64,000 bases of DNA from Trichostrongylus colubriformis (lineage: Eukaryota; Nematoda; Chromadorea; Rhabditida; Trichostrongylidae): NCBI GenBank assembly GCA_963978905.1, contig OZ022259.1:50300727-50364726 (forward strand), read 5' to 3'. The notes beneath the pieces are model-generated. The model was not told the origin of the DNA, did no database searches, and worked only from the letters and a program-made list of their open reading frames with translations. Shown here piece by piece: positions 35,101 through 44,645 of this stretch; within the stretch, counting starts at the first letter, position 1; the number at the start of each line of letters is the position of its first letter. Both the position numbers and the translations under genes were made by a program.

Positions 35101-37028
35101 TGGTGTTTACTATCGAGTTGTATGGGCTGGAGGCATTTCACCATTGGCACTCGATTACATCAAAATCACCATTCCTGTGGCGGTTACACTGGCACCACTC
35201 GGAAGTTTTCTAGGATCTCATTTCCATCGAGAGGTGAGCTTAGAATGAAATCTGGTGCATAGTATCAATAGTTCAACCAGCGGATCGCCCAGCTCCGCCG
35301 AGCGCTTCTCCGTCTTGAAGGGGGCCTGGCTTCGCCGGGCTCCTTTGAAATTTCATTTTTCTTTATAAATGTGTTCTACACACTCTTTACATGCACGGGG
35401 TCAGTGCTTAATACTGATATGGATGCTGACAATGTGCACTCGGTGATAAAGATTTTGAGAGGATATATAGTAACATCATGTCAATAGCTATTTTCCATTA
35501 TCAATAATGAGCATCGCCAAACTGCTGAGATTGCTATGGGAGATTATCAAGTGGAAAAATTTATGGCTCGGGCAGTCGTGGAGCTGTATAGAGATTATAT
35601 AGGATATCTGAGGGTACTCTTCCACAGCCAACTGGCCTACTCAAGTAAACTGAGCTATACAAAGACCGTAACTCGAAGGGCCTGAAAAAGCGCAATACTC
35701 ATGTTCGCCCTCATAAGTACTTTACATACAGCTTCGTCTTCATGAGGTCGAGTTTTCATCTAAAATCTTCCCTTTGGGTTGTGGGCAGGGTACATCGGGA
35801 GTCGAGGATTCCTAGACAGAGGGGTCGTAGTTGACCCAACGAAAGGGGGGGGGATGGAGAGATTCGTCCTTGCTGAGGTCTGGGATAAGCGTTAGAGTCA
35901 AACTTTTCAGTAAGGAGATGAGTAGAGAAGGGTATTCCGCAGCAAACTCGGACGATGAAATGTTAAATGAATATCTTTTTGCTTTCAGTAAGAATACATA
36001 GCAATAAAATACATTGCAACTACAACACTTACTGGTATTGTAGAGGTCAAAAACATGATGGGATGGGGGAGTCGTATTCGATACCTCTAGAGGGGGGGGG
36101 GGGATCGTACGGAAGCGGCATTTTCTTCGGCACCTGGGATGCCCTGGGCGGGCTACGCCATGAAGATGGGATCGTGCAAATGAATTCGTAGATCTTTATT
36201 CAGATATATGTATTAAAATTTCTTATACCGAGCGCGACGTGTGTAGAAAAGGTACTAATCCCAAACTATCAGGCATGTGAATTGCACTGCATCACTTTGC
36301 CTAGCCACTAGATTGCTATAAAATCTAGTTTATGGAAATGTTTGTAATAATATTGGGATGCTCACATTGCTTCAGAAGCTGTTACACTCAAGGATGACTT
36401 TCCTTGAATGAGGCATAATCAATGCGGCTTTTTCCAACAATTTTATTTAGCAAAAATAATAAAATTTCGCAGAACGTGTTTGAATGATTATTTGGGAGCG
36501 TTTTTGCCATCGCAATCAAGGACTGCGTCCCATTTATTAGTCGTCGAAACCTCAATTTCTTTCACCACAGAAAAACACAATAATAAAAAGGCGCACTAAT
36601 TATGCAGCAACCTAATAATTAATGTAATTAAAAGATGATTGACCTGCCTCAGTGCCAGCAGTTTGGCAACACCTACGGTGCAGCAGGAGATCCTTTTACG
36701 AAGAAAGCTGCGAAATATCTTCAATCATTCTGGTATTATGCAGGTTCTGGCTACTTTCATCTACGTTCTTGAGACGTTAGCTGTGATCGGTTTCCTCCTA
36801 AGCAAACCACCTATCAAACTTGGTGAGATGCTTTTGTAATTTTTTTTGCCTTTCGAAAGAAATTTGATTTCCATATGAATGCTATGTCATATATTTCTTG
36901 CAGTTATGATCAGTGCCTGTATAATACTATTCGGTTTTTTCTTCTTTTCTTTCATCAGTCGTGCAGGTGCTCGAATAATGAAAAGCATTGAGGCAAGTGA
37001 ATTCAATTTCAATTCTTTGAAGTACTAG
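29134..37028 (+). CDS. TauE/SafE-family membrane transporter, paralogue A
   Basis: Ten plus-strand exons with GT/AG junctions: 29134 (or ATG 29140)-29194, 29261-29382, 29934-30033, 31021-31128, 31421-31533, 31649-31823, 32509-32622, 35085-35233, 36744-36822 and 36904-37028 (TAG). The product is about 379-381 residues: a basic N terminus (MKQNQKSKKGFFRKYFLEG), then TFWWLTAIRYSWLSLYR, the Gly-rich MTSEGGGAVAFPVMT, TGSGIDICIFSIITLLF, SIIGVYYRVVW, LAPLGSFLGSHFHR and a C-terminal FISRAGARIMKSIE. No exon contains a stop, and each matches gene D in length. By eye it differs from D at about 28 residues, including Gly to Glu at the fourth/fifth coding junction (AIEMTCAMF here, AIGMTCAMF in D, VGMMCAMF in C). 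Introns carry a 433-bp MITE, a 1,737-bp hAT-like element and a further hAT-like MITE. The encoded permease may be active or drifting; substrate unknown. Confidence 0.9.
30073..30505. mobile_element. 433-bp MITE in gene A intron, absent from gene D
   Basis: Inverted ends CGAAGGAATCGACCACGG / CGTGGACATTCCTTCG extend about 70 bp inward. The homologous intron of gene D runs uninterrupted (about 49326-49360), so this is an insertion private to copy 1. The target duplication is unclear. Confidence 0.75.
32659..34395. mobile_element. 1,737-bp hAT-like element in gene A intron
   Basis: The ends are CAGGGTCAAGC and GCTTGACCCTG, with an exact 8-bp target duplication ATTGCAAG (32651-32658 and 34396-34403), the hAT signature. 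G runs of 9-12 followed by TCGTA sit just inside both ends. No transposase frame is present. The interior contains a two-unit tandem repeat at about 33310-33610 (word atggcatagctcagg). The corresponding gene D intron is 579 bp against 2,462 bp here. Confidence 0.85.
33310..33610 (+). repeat. Two-unit tandem repeat inside the hAT-like element
   Basis: Two units of about 190 bp share gatatggcatagctcagg, aaagcggcaa, catatggtt and aaggaagttatgacc. TAGCTCAGGCGG resembles a pol III A box, but no B box at the right distance is convincing. Confidence 0.5.
34427..34767. mobile_element. hAT-like MITE shared by both segment copies
   Basis: The start is CCAGGGTACAGTCGAGG. The exact 8-bp duplication GGCCGCAG lies at 34419-34426 and 34768-34775. 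The same element occupies the homologous intron of gene D (about 51748-52080), so it predates the segmental duplication. The interior has the family words gcgataagcactga and ggatatatagcaata and G runs. Confidence 0.75.
35786..36146. mobile_element. hAT-like MITE private to copy 1 (361 bp)
   Basis: It starts CAGGGTACATCGGGAGTCG and ends CACCTGGGATGCCCTG, with G runs near 35847 and 36092. The homologous gene D intron reads straight through (about 52925-52960). Confidence 0.7.
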
Positions 37029-38011
37029 TTCGAATATTTGTAGTGCTAATTTTGCTATTGAAGAATTATTCGAAGCATTTCTTATCACCTTATTATCTAT
37101 CACCATTACCGGGGTAGACTCCGAAAAAATGGTTGTTGTCCAAGGTATCCCTATCAATTTCATACAGGGTAAAATACTGCTCGAGGATTCCTTGGCTGCG
37201 ATCGTATTATGCGTTGGCTGGGTGTGAGGAGGATGGATCTCTTGAATAAGATTTTCCCAGCGTAATGCTTGCCTTACTCCACCTGGGTAAGCTATTAATA
37301 GTAGCCTCGTGTGACACTCATAGGAAAATGACGAAAAATGCATTGCATTATGCTGTAGTTGCACACATTACACTCCACTGTACACCTGACCCTCTTTCCG
37401 CTTCTCAAACCTAACGCCAACCTATTTATTTCTGTTTTCCATGGGCATTATCCGACATTTCTACCTTCCTGTGAAATGGCCGCCCCCTGTAAAAATGGAA
37501 GCCCCTTGAATTTCAGTGGGACTCCATCCCTGAGCCAAGCTTTTGCAAAGTTTGATAGTACGTGAAACAACGTCCTATTTTAATATCAAAAAATTGCAAC
37601 AATGGGATAGATAATGAACAAATCCGAGGGAATATGGAAGTAAGGAAGTGGTTCCGAATTAAAGGCACCAGTAGGGGTGAAGGAAAACTTGGATTTGGGA
37701 AAACATGTTTTCTGGAAATGATTCTTCTACTTCAGAAGAGGTAATACGTGGCGAACTTCGCATTGAAAAAAACGCGGCTTTTGGTCTTATGACGATCTCG
37801 CAGCACGACATGACGTCCCGCGGTCCTGCGTCTGGGCGAGACGCCAGGAAGGGGCGGGAAAACGACCGCGACCGACTGATTCAGCTTCTGGCCTGTTTGC
37901 AGTCCACTCCGGCTAATGACGTAGAGGGACGTGAAAGAGAATGGGATTTTCAGATCCCTATTCCTCGGTTTTTTTTTGCAGTTTCATGCCGTTCTTTCTG
38001 TACTCTTATAT
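37029..38011. other. Downstream of gene A; repeat-derived
   Basis: 37029-37540 aligns with the region after gene D. From about 37560 the sequence is private to copy 1 and includes a third copy (37725-37810) of a dispersed repeat also at 21290-21380 and 44555-44640. The RTE element is inserted into this repeat-derived sequence. Confidence 0.5.
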
Positions 38012-38031
38012 TACTGGGTATTTCTACTTTC

Positions 38032-41000
38032 TTCTTCTTCAGCGTCGATCCCGCTCTGTTGCAGGGTCCGCATATCTGGACTTCCGTCTCCATTCCTCTC
38101 GATTTGTTGCGTCACCTGGATGAAGGCCGCGTTTCTTCATGTCTTGATGAAGGGTATCGGCCCATCGCTGTCTTGGTCTTCCTCTCGGCCTCTTGCCTAT
38201 CACCTCCGTTTCGTATCCAATACGGGCGACGCTCTCAACATTAGCTCTAAGTACGTGGCCGAACCATCGAAGTCTTCTCTCCCGCATCTTCTCGTCGATG
38301 GGAGCGATGCCATATCGCCTTCGGATGTCCACGTTGGTCACTTTGTCAAGTCTCATGAAACCGGAGATCCAGCGCAGCATTTTCGTTTCCATAGTTCCGA
38401 GCTTTCGCTCCGTCTCTTTCGTTGCCGGCCAGGTTTCCGAGGCGTAGAGGGCGACAGGTCTTACGATTGTGCGATACACTTTTGACTTAAGCCTGTCGCC
38501 GATCTTACGGTCGCATAGGACTCCCGTTGTCGTTTTCCACTTTTTCCAAGCGGCGCTGATGCGTGAAGTGGCCTCGTGCCGAAGGTTTCCGTCTTCGCTC
38601 ACTGTTGAGCCCAGGTATTTGAAGTGGCTGGCGCGAGGCATCATCTCGCCACTGATTTGGATGGAGCCAGCTTCTACAGTATCCGTCGTCAGGTATTCCG
38701 TCTTCTTGATGTTAAGTCGGAGACCGTATCGTGCCAAGCGGTCTTTCCATCTCTGAACTTGCCGCTGCAGCTCCATCTTCGTCTCTCCTGCCAACACCAC
38801 ATCGTCTGCGTAAAGCAGCGTCCACGGGATGGGTTGCTGCAGGTCACGGGTGATCGCGTCCATCACGATTATGAAGAGAAGAGGGGACAGGGCGGAGCCT
38901 TGGTGAACACCAACGCTGATGCAGAAATCTTTCGATGTCCCGGCAGCTGTACGAACTCTACTTTTCGTGTTGACGTAGAGGAGCTGAACCCATCGGACGA
39001 TATGCTCTGGAACTCCATGTATTCTCAGTGAAAACCAGATGAGTTCGTGGGGGACTCGATCGAACGCTTTCTCGAGATCGAGGAAAGCCAAGTGAAGAGG
39101 TTTCCCTTTCTCACGATGCTTTTCCATGAGGAGCCGCACTGCATGGATGGCATCAACTGTGCCGCAGTTCTTGACGAAACCGCACTGGTTGATGCTGATG
39201 TTGATTATACCTCGAATCCGTGCGTCTACAATTCGCTCGAAAATTTTCATCGTGTGGGCGAGTAGTCGGATTGGGTGGTAGTTACTGCAGTCGGCCGGAC
39301 TTCCTTTCTTCTTCCATATCGGTATCGTGACGCTGTTGCTCCACTCGGCCGGCGCACGGTTCTGCTCCACGATTTTGTTGAAGAAGTCCGCGAGCCACGG
39401 AGCAGGGTTCCAGCTGCTCTCCTTCCACACCCCCGCGGCAATGTCGTCGGGGCCGCTCGCCTTCCCAGCTTTCATAGCCTTCAGTGCTATCGCCACCTCT
39501 GATGATGTGATCCTCTGCACGGGCCCGTGGGTAGGTTCAATGGTCGGTAGCGGTGGATGCGGGAACTCTTGCGTTGAGATGCCCTCGAAATATGCTCGCC
39601 ATCTCTCAAAGACACTTCTTTTGTCCGTAAGCAGAGTGCCGTTCGTGTCATTGATACCGAAAAACTTTTCAATGTCCTCCGTTTTCTGGTGTCTTGCGCG
39701 GATGAGACGGTAGACGTCTCTCTCGCCCTGCCATGTGTTCAATTTGTCGTAAAGCTCTTTCTCCTTGTCGGCCTTCGCTGCTGCCACTGTTTTCTTCGCG
39801 ACTCTCCTTGCCTCGTGGTACTTTGCGAGATCAGCCGGATTTCGTGTGACAAGGTAAGCATGGTACAGTCTCTTCTTCTCTCGTACCGCCTTCTTTACGT
39901 CGTCGGTCCATATCCACGTTTTCTTGTCTATGAAGCGTCTACCCGGCTTTGTTGTCCCAAGTTCACCATATATAACGTTGCTGATTGCCGCGGTGGCCAG
40001 CTTCCACGTCTCGTCGATATCGTTTGTGACTGGTGGGAGGTGGATAAGAGGGATGACATAATCCTTCTTCTCTGTCCACTTCCACCACTTCACTCTTGCA
40101 GCTCCTGTCCTCTCCACGCGTCCTGCCCTTGGAGGGGCAACGGCCATGTCGACGACGAGCGGTCTATGCTGAGTCGCAACAGTTTCATGGGGTAGGACCT
40201 TCACGTCGTGGACCAAACGAGCGTGTCGGCGACGGATAAGGACGAAATCGATCTGCGTCGAACAGCCTCCACTATAGTACGTTGCGAGGTGGGTTGACCG
40301 CTTCATGAAAAACGTGTTGACGATAATGAGTTCGTTTGCTTCCGCGTATTCAAGAATGCGGTCGCCATCCTCGTTTCGTATTCCGTATCCGTATCCTCCG
40401 TGTGCTCGATGGCCATCACTGGTAGAACCGACGTGTCCATTCAGGTCCCCCAACACAATGAGCGTCTCCTCCTCCGGAACGTCGTTCGTCTTCGCATCGA
40501 GCAGCTCCCAGAAGGCGTCTTTAATGACGTCGCTACATCCAGACTGTGGGGCATAGGCAGAGAAGATGTGCAGACGAGTGTTATTGACGATAACAACGAT
40601 CTTCATAAGGCGGTCATCGAATCGGCAGACTTCAGCGACGGCATCTCGGTACCTCTCGGAGGCGATAACACCAACGCCATTGCGCGTGCGTGTGCTTCCG
40701 AAGTAGATGATCTTGAAGCCTTCGCCGATGTCACGCGACTTGCATCCGCTCCATCTTGTCTCCTGCACTGCACACACATCAATTCTTCGCCGCTTGAGAG
40801 CATCCGCAACCTCAGCGCCTCTTCCCGTCATGCTGCCGATGTTGAGCGTCGCGAAGCGGGTGTGGTGGGCTTGCTTGTTTAATCGACGCCGCCCTTGCGT
40901 CGACACCCCTAACTGATTTGACACGACAGCCGGGTCCCGCTGTCGAGCGTCGCTTCCCGGGAACGCCGTAGCTCTTCTCGAAACTCTTGGAGACATCGTC

Positions 41001-41144
41001 CATGTTGATGCAACATTTTGTCCATCAGCCGGCCTGTCGCCTGGGCCTGTCGCCGGAAATCGTGTGTTGTCCGTGTTCAGCTCGGCTCTTCCGGTGGGAA
41101 GAGCAGTTTCCAGTGGCACCACGGGGAGGAACGGACATCGCCAC
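38032..41144 (-). mobile_element. Full-length RTE-type non-LTR retrotransposon
   Basis: A 3.1-kb element is bounded by a perfect 20-bp target duplication (38012-38031 and 41145-41164). It consists almost entirely of one 1,027-codon frame, with about 22 bp before the first ATG and a short GAAGAAGAAG tail after the stop, as typical for RTE-clade 3' ends. Both flanks and reading frame are undamaged, implying recent insertion. It is absent from the equivalent place in segment copy 2. Confidence 0.92.
38039..41122 (-). CDS. RTE endonuclease-reverse transcriptase polyprotein
   Basis: The protein is 1,027 residues, the usual size for an RTE ORF. Residues about 85-325 form an AP-like endonuclease that nicks target DNA: TLNIGS with Asn94, VQETRW with Glu121, SAYAP with Tyr190, GDLNGH with Asp226/Asn228, QIDFVL with Asp292 and QHRPLV with His319 are all present. 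Residues about 535-800 form the reverse transcriptase, which copies the element RNA at the nick: KASGPDDI, NYHPIRLL (usually NYRPI), FLDLEKAFD with Asp682, GVHQGSALSPLLF and the active-site YADD at 771-774. A C-terminal region with RRLRWFGHVLR follows. The frame has no stop or frameshift. Basic N-terminal residues 1-84 are unassigned. Apart from the Arg-to-His change in NYRPI nothing suggests inactivity; activity is inferred only. Confidence 0.95.
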   Translation of the reverse strand: MVPLETALPTGRAELNTDNTRFPATGPGDRPADGQNVASTWTMSPRVSRRATAFPGSDARQRDPAVVSNQLGVSTQGRRRLNKQAHHTRFATLNIGSMTGRGAEVADALKRRRIDVCAVQETRWSGCKSRDIGEGFKIIYFGSTRTRNGVGVIASERYRDAVAEVCRFDDRLMKIVVIVNNTRLHIFSAYAPQSGCSDVIKDAFWELLDAKTNDVPEEETLIVLGDLNGHVGSTSDGHRAHGGYGYGIRNEDGDRILEYAEANELIIVNTFFMKRSTHLATYYSGGCSTQIDFVLIRRRHARLVHDVKVLPHETVATQHRPLVVDMAVAPPRAGRVERTGAARVKWWKWTEKKDYVIPLIHLPPVTNDIDETWKLATAAISNVIYGELGTTKPGRRFIDKKTWIWTDDVKKAVREKKRLYHAYLVTRNPADLAKYHEARRVAKKTVAAAKADKEKELYDKLNTWQGERDVYRLIRARHQKTEDIEKFFGINDTNGTLLTDKRSVFERWRAYFEGISTQEFPHPPLPTIEPTHGPVQRITSSEVAIALKAMKAGKASGPDDIAAGVWKESSWNPAPWLADFFNKIVEQNRAPAEWSNSVTIPIWKKKGSPADCSNYHPIRLLAHTMKIFERIVDARIRGIINISINQCGFVKNCGTVDAIHAVRLLMEKHREKGKPLHLAFLDLEKAFDRVPHELIWFSLRIHGVPEHIVRWVQLLYVNTKSRVRTAAGTSKDFCISVGVHQGSALSPLLFIIVMDAITRDLQQPIPWTLLYADDVVLAGETKMELQRQVQRWKDRLARYGLRLNIKKTEYLTTDTVEAGSIQISGEMMPRASHFKYLGSTVSEDGNLRHEATSRISAAWKKWKTTTGVLCDRKIGDRLKSKVYRTIVRPVALYASETWPATKETERKLGTMETKMLRWISGFMRLDKVTNVDIRRRYGIAPIDEKMRERRLRWFGHVLRANVESVARIGYETEVIGKRPRGRPRQRWADTLHQDMKKRGLHPGDATNREEWRRKSRYADPATERDRR

Positions 41145-42129
41145 TACTGGGTATTTCTACTTTCATAACCCCCAATATGTAAGATTTACCCCTTCCGGAC
41201 CCTGCATTACTACTAGTGGTATCAATACGGCAAGGGCACCGCATGTCCCTTTCTTCCCGCTGTTGACGAACGCTATTTTGTGATTTCACCTCAGTTCGTT
41301 CTATTCTGTTCTATCCTCAATCAACTAGGGATTTTTATAGGAGTCAGCAAAGACTGAGAGTGAAGAAATGCTGCCGCTATGATGGGATCGCTTCGCCTAT
41401 ACATATGACTACATATCTGGGCGATAACAGAGCTTTCCAAAATTTAAGTAATCAACAATGTGTCAACATGTTGCTATTTACTGGACAATGGTGAATATCA
41501 TGCAAAAATATATTAGGTTTTGAAACAGGTATCCAGGAGTTAGAGTAGTCAATCTTACAAAATCAACATATCAATAAGTTGAAACTTTCCAAAAAACACC
41601 TTTGGCATTAGATTGTCTTCAACGGCTTTATACAAAAATGAACAGCGGGCTTTAAACAAAATACTTAAGTATAGATTTTACTTCACAGTGGGGTCTGGTC
41701 CCAACAATCTTGTTGCGATTTGGGTGGATCATGTGGTCGTGGTGGGACCTTCTGGCATCAGCTCAGGGTTGCCGCTATTTATTGTGCCTGCTGTCGTCTC
41801 CACGTTTTTCTTCATCGTGGCCTTCTTCTCGTTTTTTCAGCAAACTGTCCAATTGTTGTCGTGCCTAAAACACACGCCACATAAAATCCACCCACAAGAT
41901 TTACTACAACGAAACGAATGGGGGCGGTGTGAAACAGGTGTGTAATAACAGCATAGTTCAAATCGCTATTAATAGATTTTTGAAGGTAATTAATCGTAAA
42001 GTGATGAAGGTGAGCCTCAGAACCGTGCTATGGGAACGTTACGATGGGTTACTTCGTAGATTCCATCCATTTACTGAAGCAAGTTGATCTATGATGTCGA
42101 AAAAATGACCGAAGGAAAGGCACGTGCTA

Positions 42130-42800
42130 GCATGCCAGCATTTTCAAAAGAAAGAGCGGCATAAAACCTCGGAAATCCCTACCATATAAAACGCTTCGTC
42201 TGTCTGTTTGTACGTACGTCCGTCCGTCTGTCGAAATTAGGCATTATATGAAAAACGACTTGTGGAGATGGGGACAAGTTTGGAATGGGTAGGGTATGGG
42301 ACAAGAAGTAAGCAGCCCACATGGACTAAGTTAAGATCCGTACGCGATGGGTGGCGCGTGCACTGGAATGTTCGTTTTCAGATCGAAAACTTTTAACTGG
42401 GCTCGAATGTGCCCCAAACGCGTCGGGAAAGATGGATAACGTAAATGTTGAGTTTTTGAAGGCCATGAGAAAGGATTACGCATAGTGGGCAGAGCGCACC
42501 TCGAGTGGAAGGTCCTTATAACAAAAACTCATAACTAGGTCATAGCACAGCCTTGTGACAAGGAAAAACTGGTTGAAATAATCAGTGCCCAAGCAATCTT
42601 GAGCACACTCGAAATGAGTGAAGAACCGCCCACAATGGGAGGAGCGTGTTACAGTCTGTGAGTAAAACTTATGGAAAAAATCAATTCTGATAGACCTACC
42701 GACGCCAAGGCATTACGCGCACAGTAGTATGCCCCGGCCTACCGATAATTAATAAAGAGGAACAAACAAAAAACCTCTACAATTAAGTAAAAAAGGCTAT
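42130..42800. other. Spacer between the two segment copies
   Basis: Not matched elsewhere in the window by eye. It contains a short tetranucleotide-like stretch (cgtccgtccgtctgtc near 42225). No gene recognised. Confidence 0.5.
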
Positions 42801-43189
42801 GATTGAATAAAAGATACAAGGAGGCCTACTGCCGATAGATCAAATCTCTTTCTGTGTTGGCTCAGTCTGGCCTAATCTTCAATACCTACAAAAATCGCCT
42901 CAGTTGTGGAAAAAAGAGAAATCCTGGGCCTAGGAGCTAACCACTGCACCAACATGATCGACGAAGTCTACAAGGTGAAGGTGGCGTTCAAATGCCTCGG
43001 CTTATGGATGGAATTCCTTCTCTGCTATCCCTACCTGCGTCACCCACGTCTACGGTAAAATAATATGTCAGGCTCCAAAGTCACCAAAATGATCACTACT
43101 GACGGTACCACCGGCAATAACAAGAATTAAAACTTCACTTCACTCCCTTAGTTTGCCACAGGGAATAGTGCCACAGGGGAGAGGACTTT

Positions 43190-43640
43190 GAGGTCACGGT
43201 CGATATACTGGCGCGCGAAACTCAAATAACAGCACGCAAAACCCTTGAGGCGATTTGGATCCAAGCCAGGGATCCAAAAGTGAACCGTAGAGGTGGATGC
43301 CTGTCTATTACGCGGGAGCTCACGCCCTATATAAGAGTAGCGTTTCGGCCCGGGCTCTGAACTCATTCAGTCCGAGGTCTTCGGCCTGTAGCGGTTGATC
43401 CCGTGGATTTAGTGAAGGTACGGTGTTTTTTCCTTTGGTGTTTGCGTGGTGTCCTAAGATAGCATTGAAGTTCTAGTACGGTGTGTCCTAGATATTTTTT
43501 CGAATAAATGATGCTCTGACTTCTTCTCTCGTTTTTAGGCTTAAACGAAGGCGAACTCGCCGAAACGTTAGCCAATAAAGATCTGTTATCAATTGGGATA
43601 TATGGCTTGTACCACGAAGAAAAAAAAGAAGAAATCAAAC
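43190..43640. mobile_element. Possible solo LTR or retroposon, private to copy 2
   Basis: A stretch absent from copy 1 contains a TATA-like CCTATATAAGAG (about 43328) and, downstream, AATAAA-type signals (about 43503 and 43575), the last in the word cgaaacgttagccaataaa. A similar word occurs at about 56599. That promoter-to-polyA order fits an LTR, but TG/CA ends and a target duplication could not be fixed. Confidence 0.35.
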
Positions 43641-44645
43641 GCTAGAACCACTCCTGGGTAATTACTGAAATGGAGAGAAGCAGCCTCCAGACGGATGAAA
43701 AGTGCGGAAAATTAAAAAAAAAGCGGAAACAGAGAATCTCTCTTGAAGTGAAATATTCGAAATCATCAACGAGAAAGTGAGTACCACAGACAGACGGGAG
43801 GGCAGTTATGGCGCAATCTTCATTTCATCGCTAGCCGTTGTAGTGAATTAGCTTGAAGTCTGATCGGATAGCCCATCCAACGACAGTTGGCCAACGAGAT
43901 CCGATGGATGATGCGTGAAGATTTCCTTGACATCTGAATGGGAGGTGCGACTACCTCATGAATTCATATATGTAGGCAGTGGAACATAAAGAGGTTCCGA
44001 TGTATTCAATTTTCTGCAAAGCGAAACCGTGTTCTCAACTGTCCGATAGTAATGAACCACTCTCATCGTAGATTCTCATCACCCAGTGTTCTAGCCTCAA
44101 AAGAAATTTTGGTCAAAATAAATGTAAAGCTGCACTGAGCATGGGATGATTCTGAATCATCGCCTCTTCGAAGCAAAACTTTTGGTCCTTATTTTAAGAG
44201 AAAGGTGACTCAAATTTAATTGAAAAATTGATTGCTACTGCTCGGATGCAACAAAATGCTGGACTGGTTCAAAACCACTGAAATTAATTGCGGAAATCGG
44301 AATTCTCGGAATTCTTATTGAAAAAAATTGTGCTATGGGACTGATGACCTCGAATATACTGATAGGTCCCATTCAGAACTGTAGAGGAGATTAAATGAGT
44401 ATTCTTGTATATATTCAAAGGCAGTAGGTGCGGTAATTTATCTGTGTAAGGAAAAGTCTGTTTGCAGTTGAAGAAAAGTTCTGAGGCACCGTGAAGGGTA
44501 AGAATAAGTGAGAACTGTGAATATATGTATGTTCTCTAAAAACAAACATTTCACTCCAGAAGGTGATGTGTGGCGATACTTGCATTGAAAAAACACGGCT
44601 TGGGATCTTGTAACGGTCCCGCAGCACAGACAGTCGTGCTGCCGC

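Larger units (their letters stand above)
19990..42130. repeat. Tandem segmental duplication, copy 1
   Basis: Aligning by eye with 42800-55620 gives the same order and orientation throughout: leader (20.0-20.3 / 42.8-43.1 kb), unresolved minus-strand gene remnants (20.4-22.9 / 43.7-46.4 kb), plus-strand gene remnants (28.2-28.9 / 47.2-47.9 kb), TauE/SafE gene (29.1-37.0 / 48.2-53.9 kb) and tail (41.2-42.1 / 54.5-55.6 kb). Copy 1 is longer mainly because of private transposon insertions. Boundaries are accurate to about 50 bp. The spacer between copies is about 42130-42800. Confidence 0.9.

Noticed and set aside
38193..40916. Numerous plus-strand open frames across 38-41 kb
   Set aside because: They are antisense shadows of the RTE polyprotein.
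43148..43366. 72-codon minus-strand frame of gene-like composition
   Set aside because: It lies within the copy-2-specific insertion and is more likely repeat sequence; no domain recognised.
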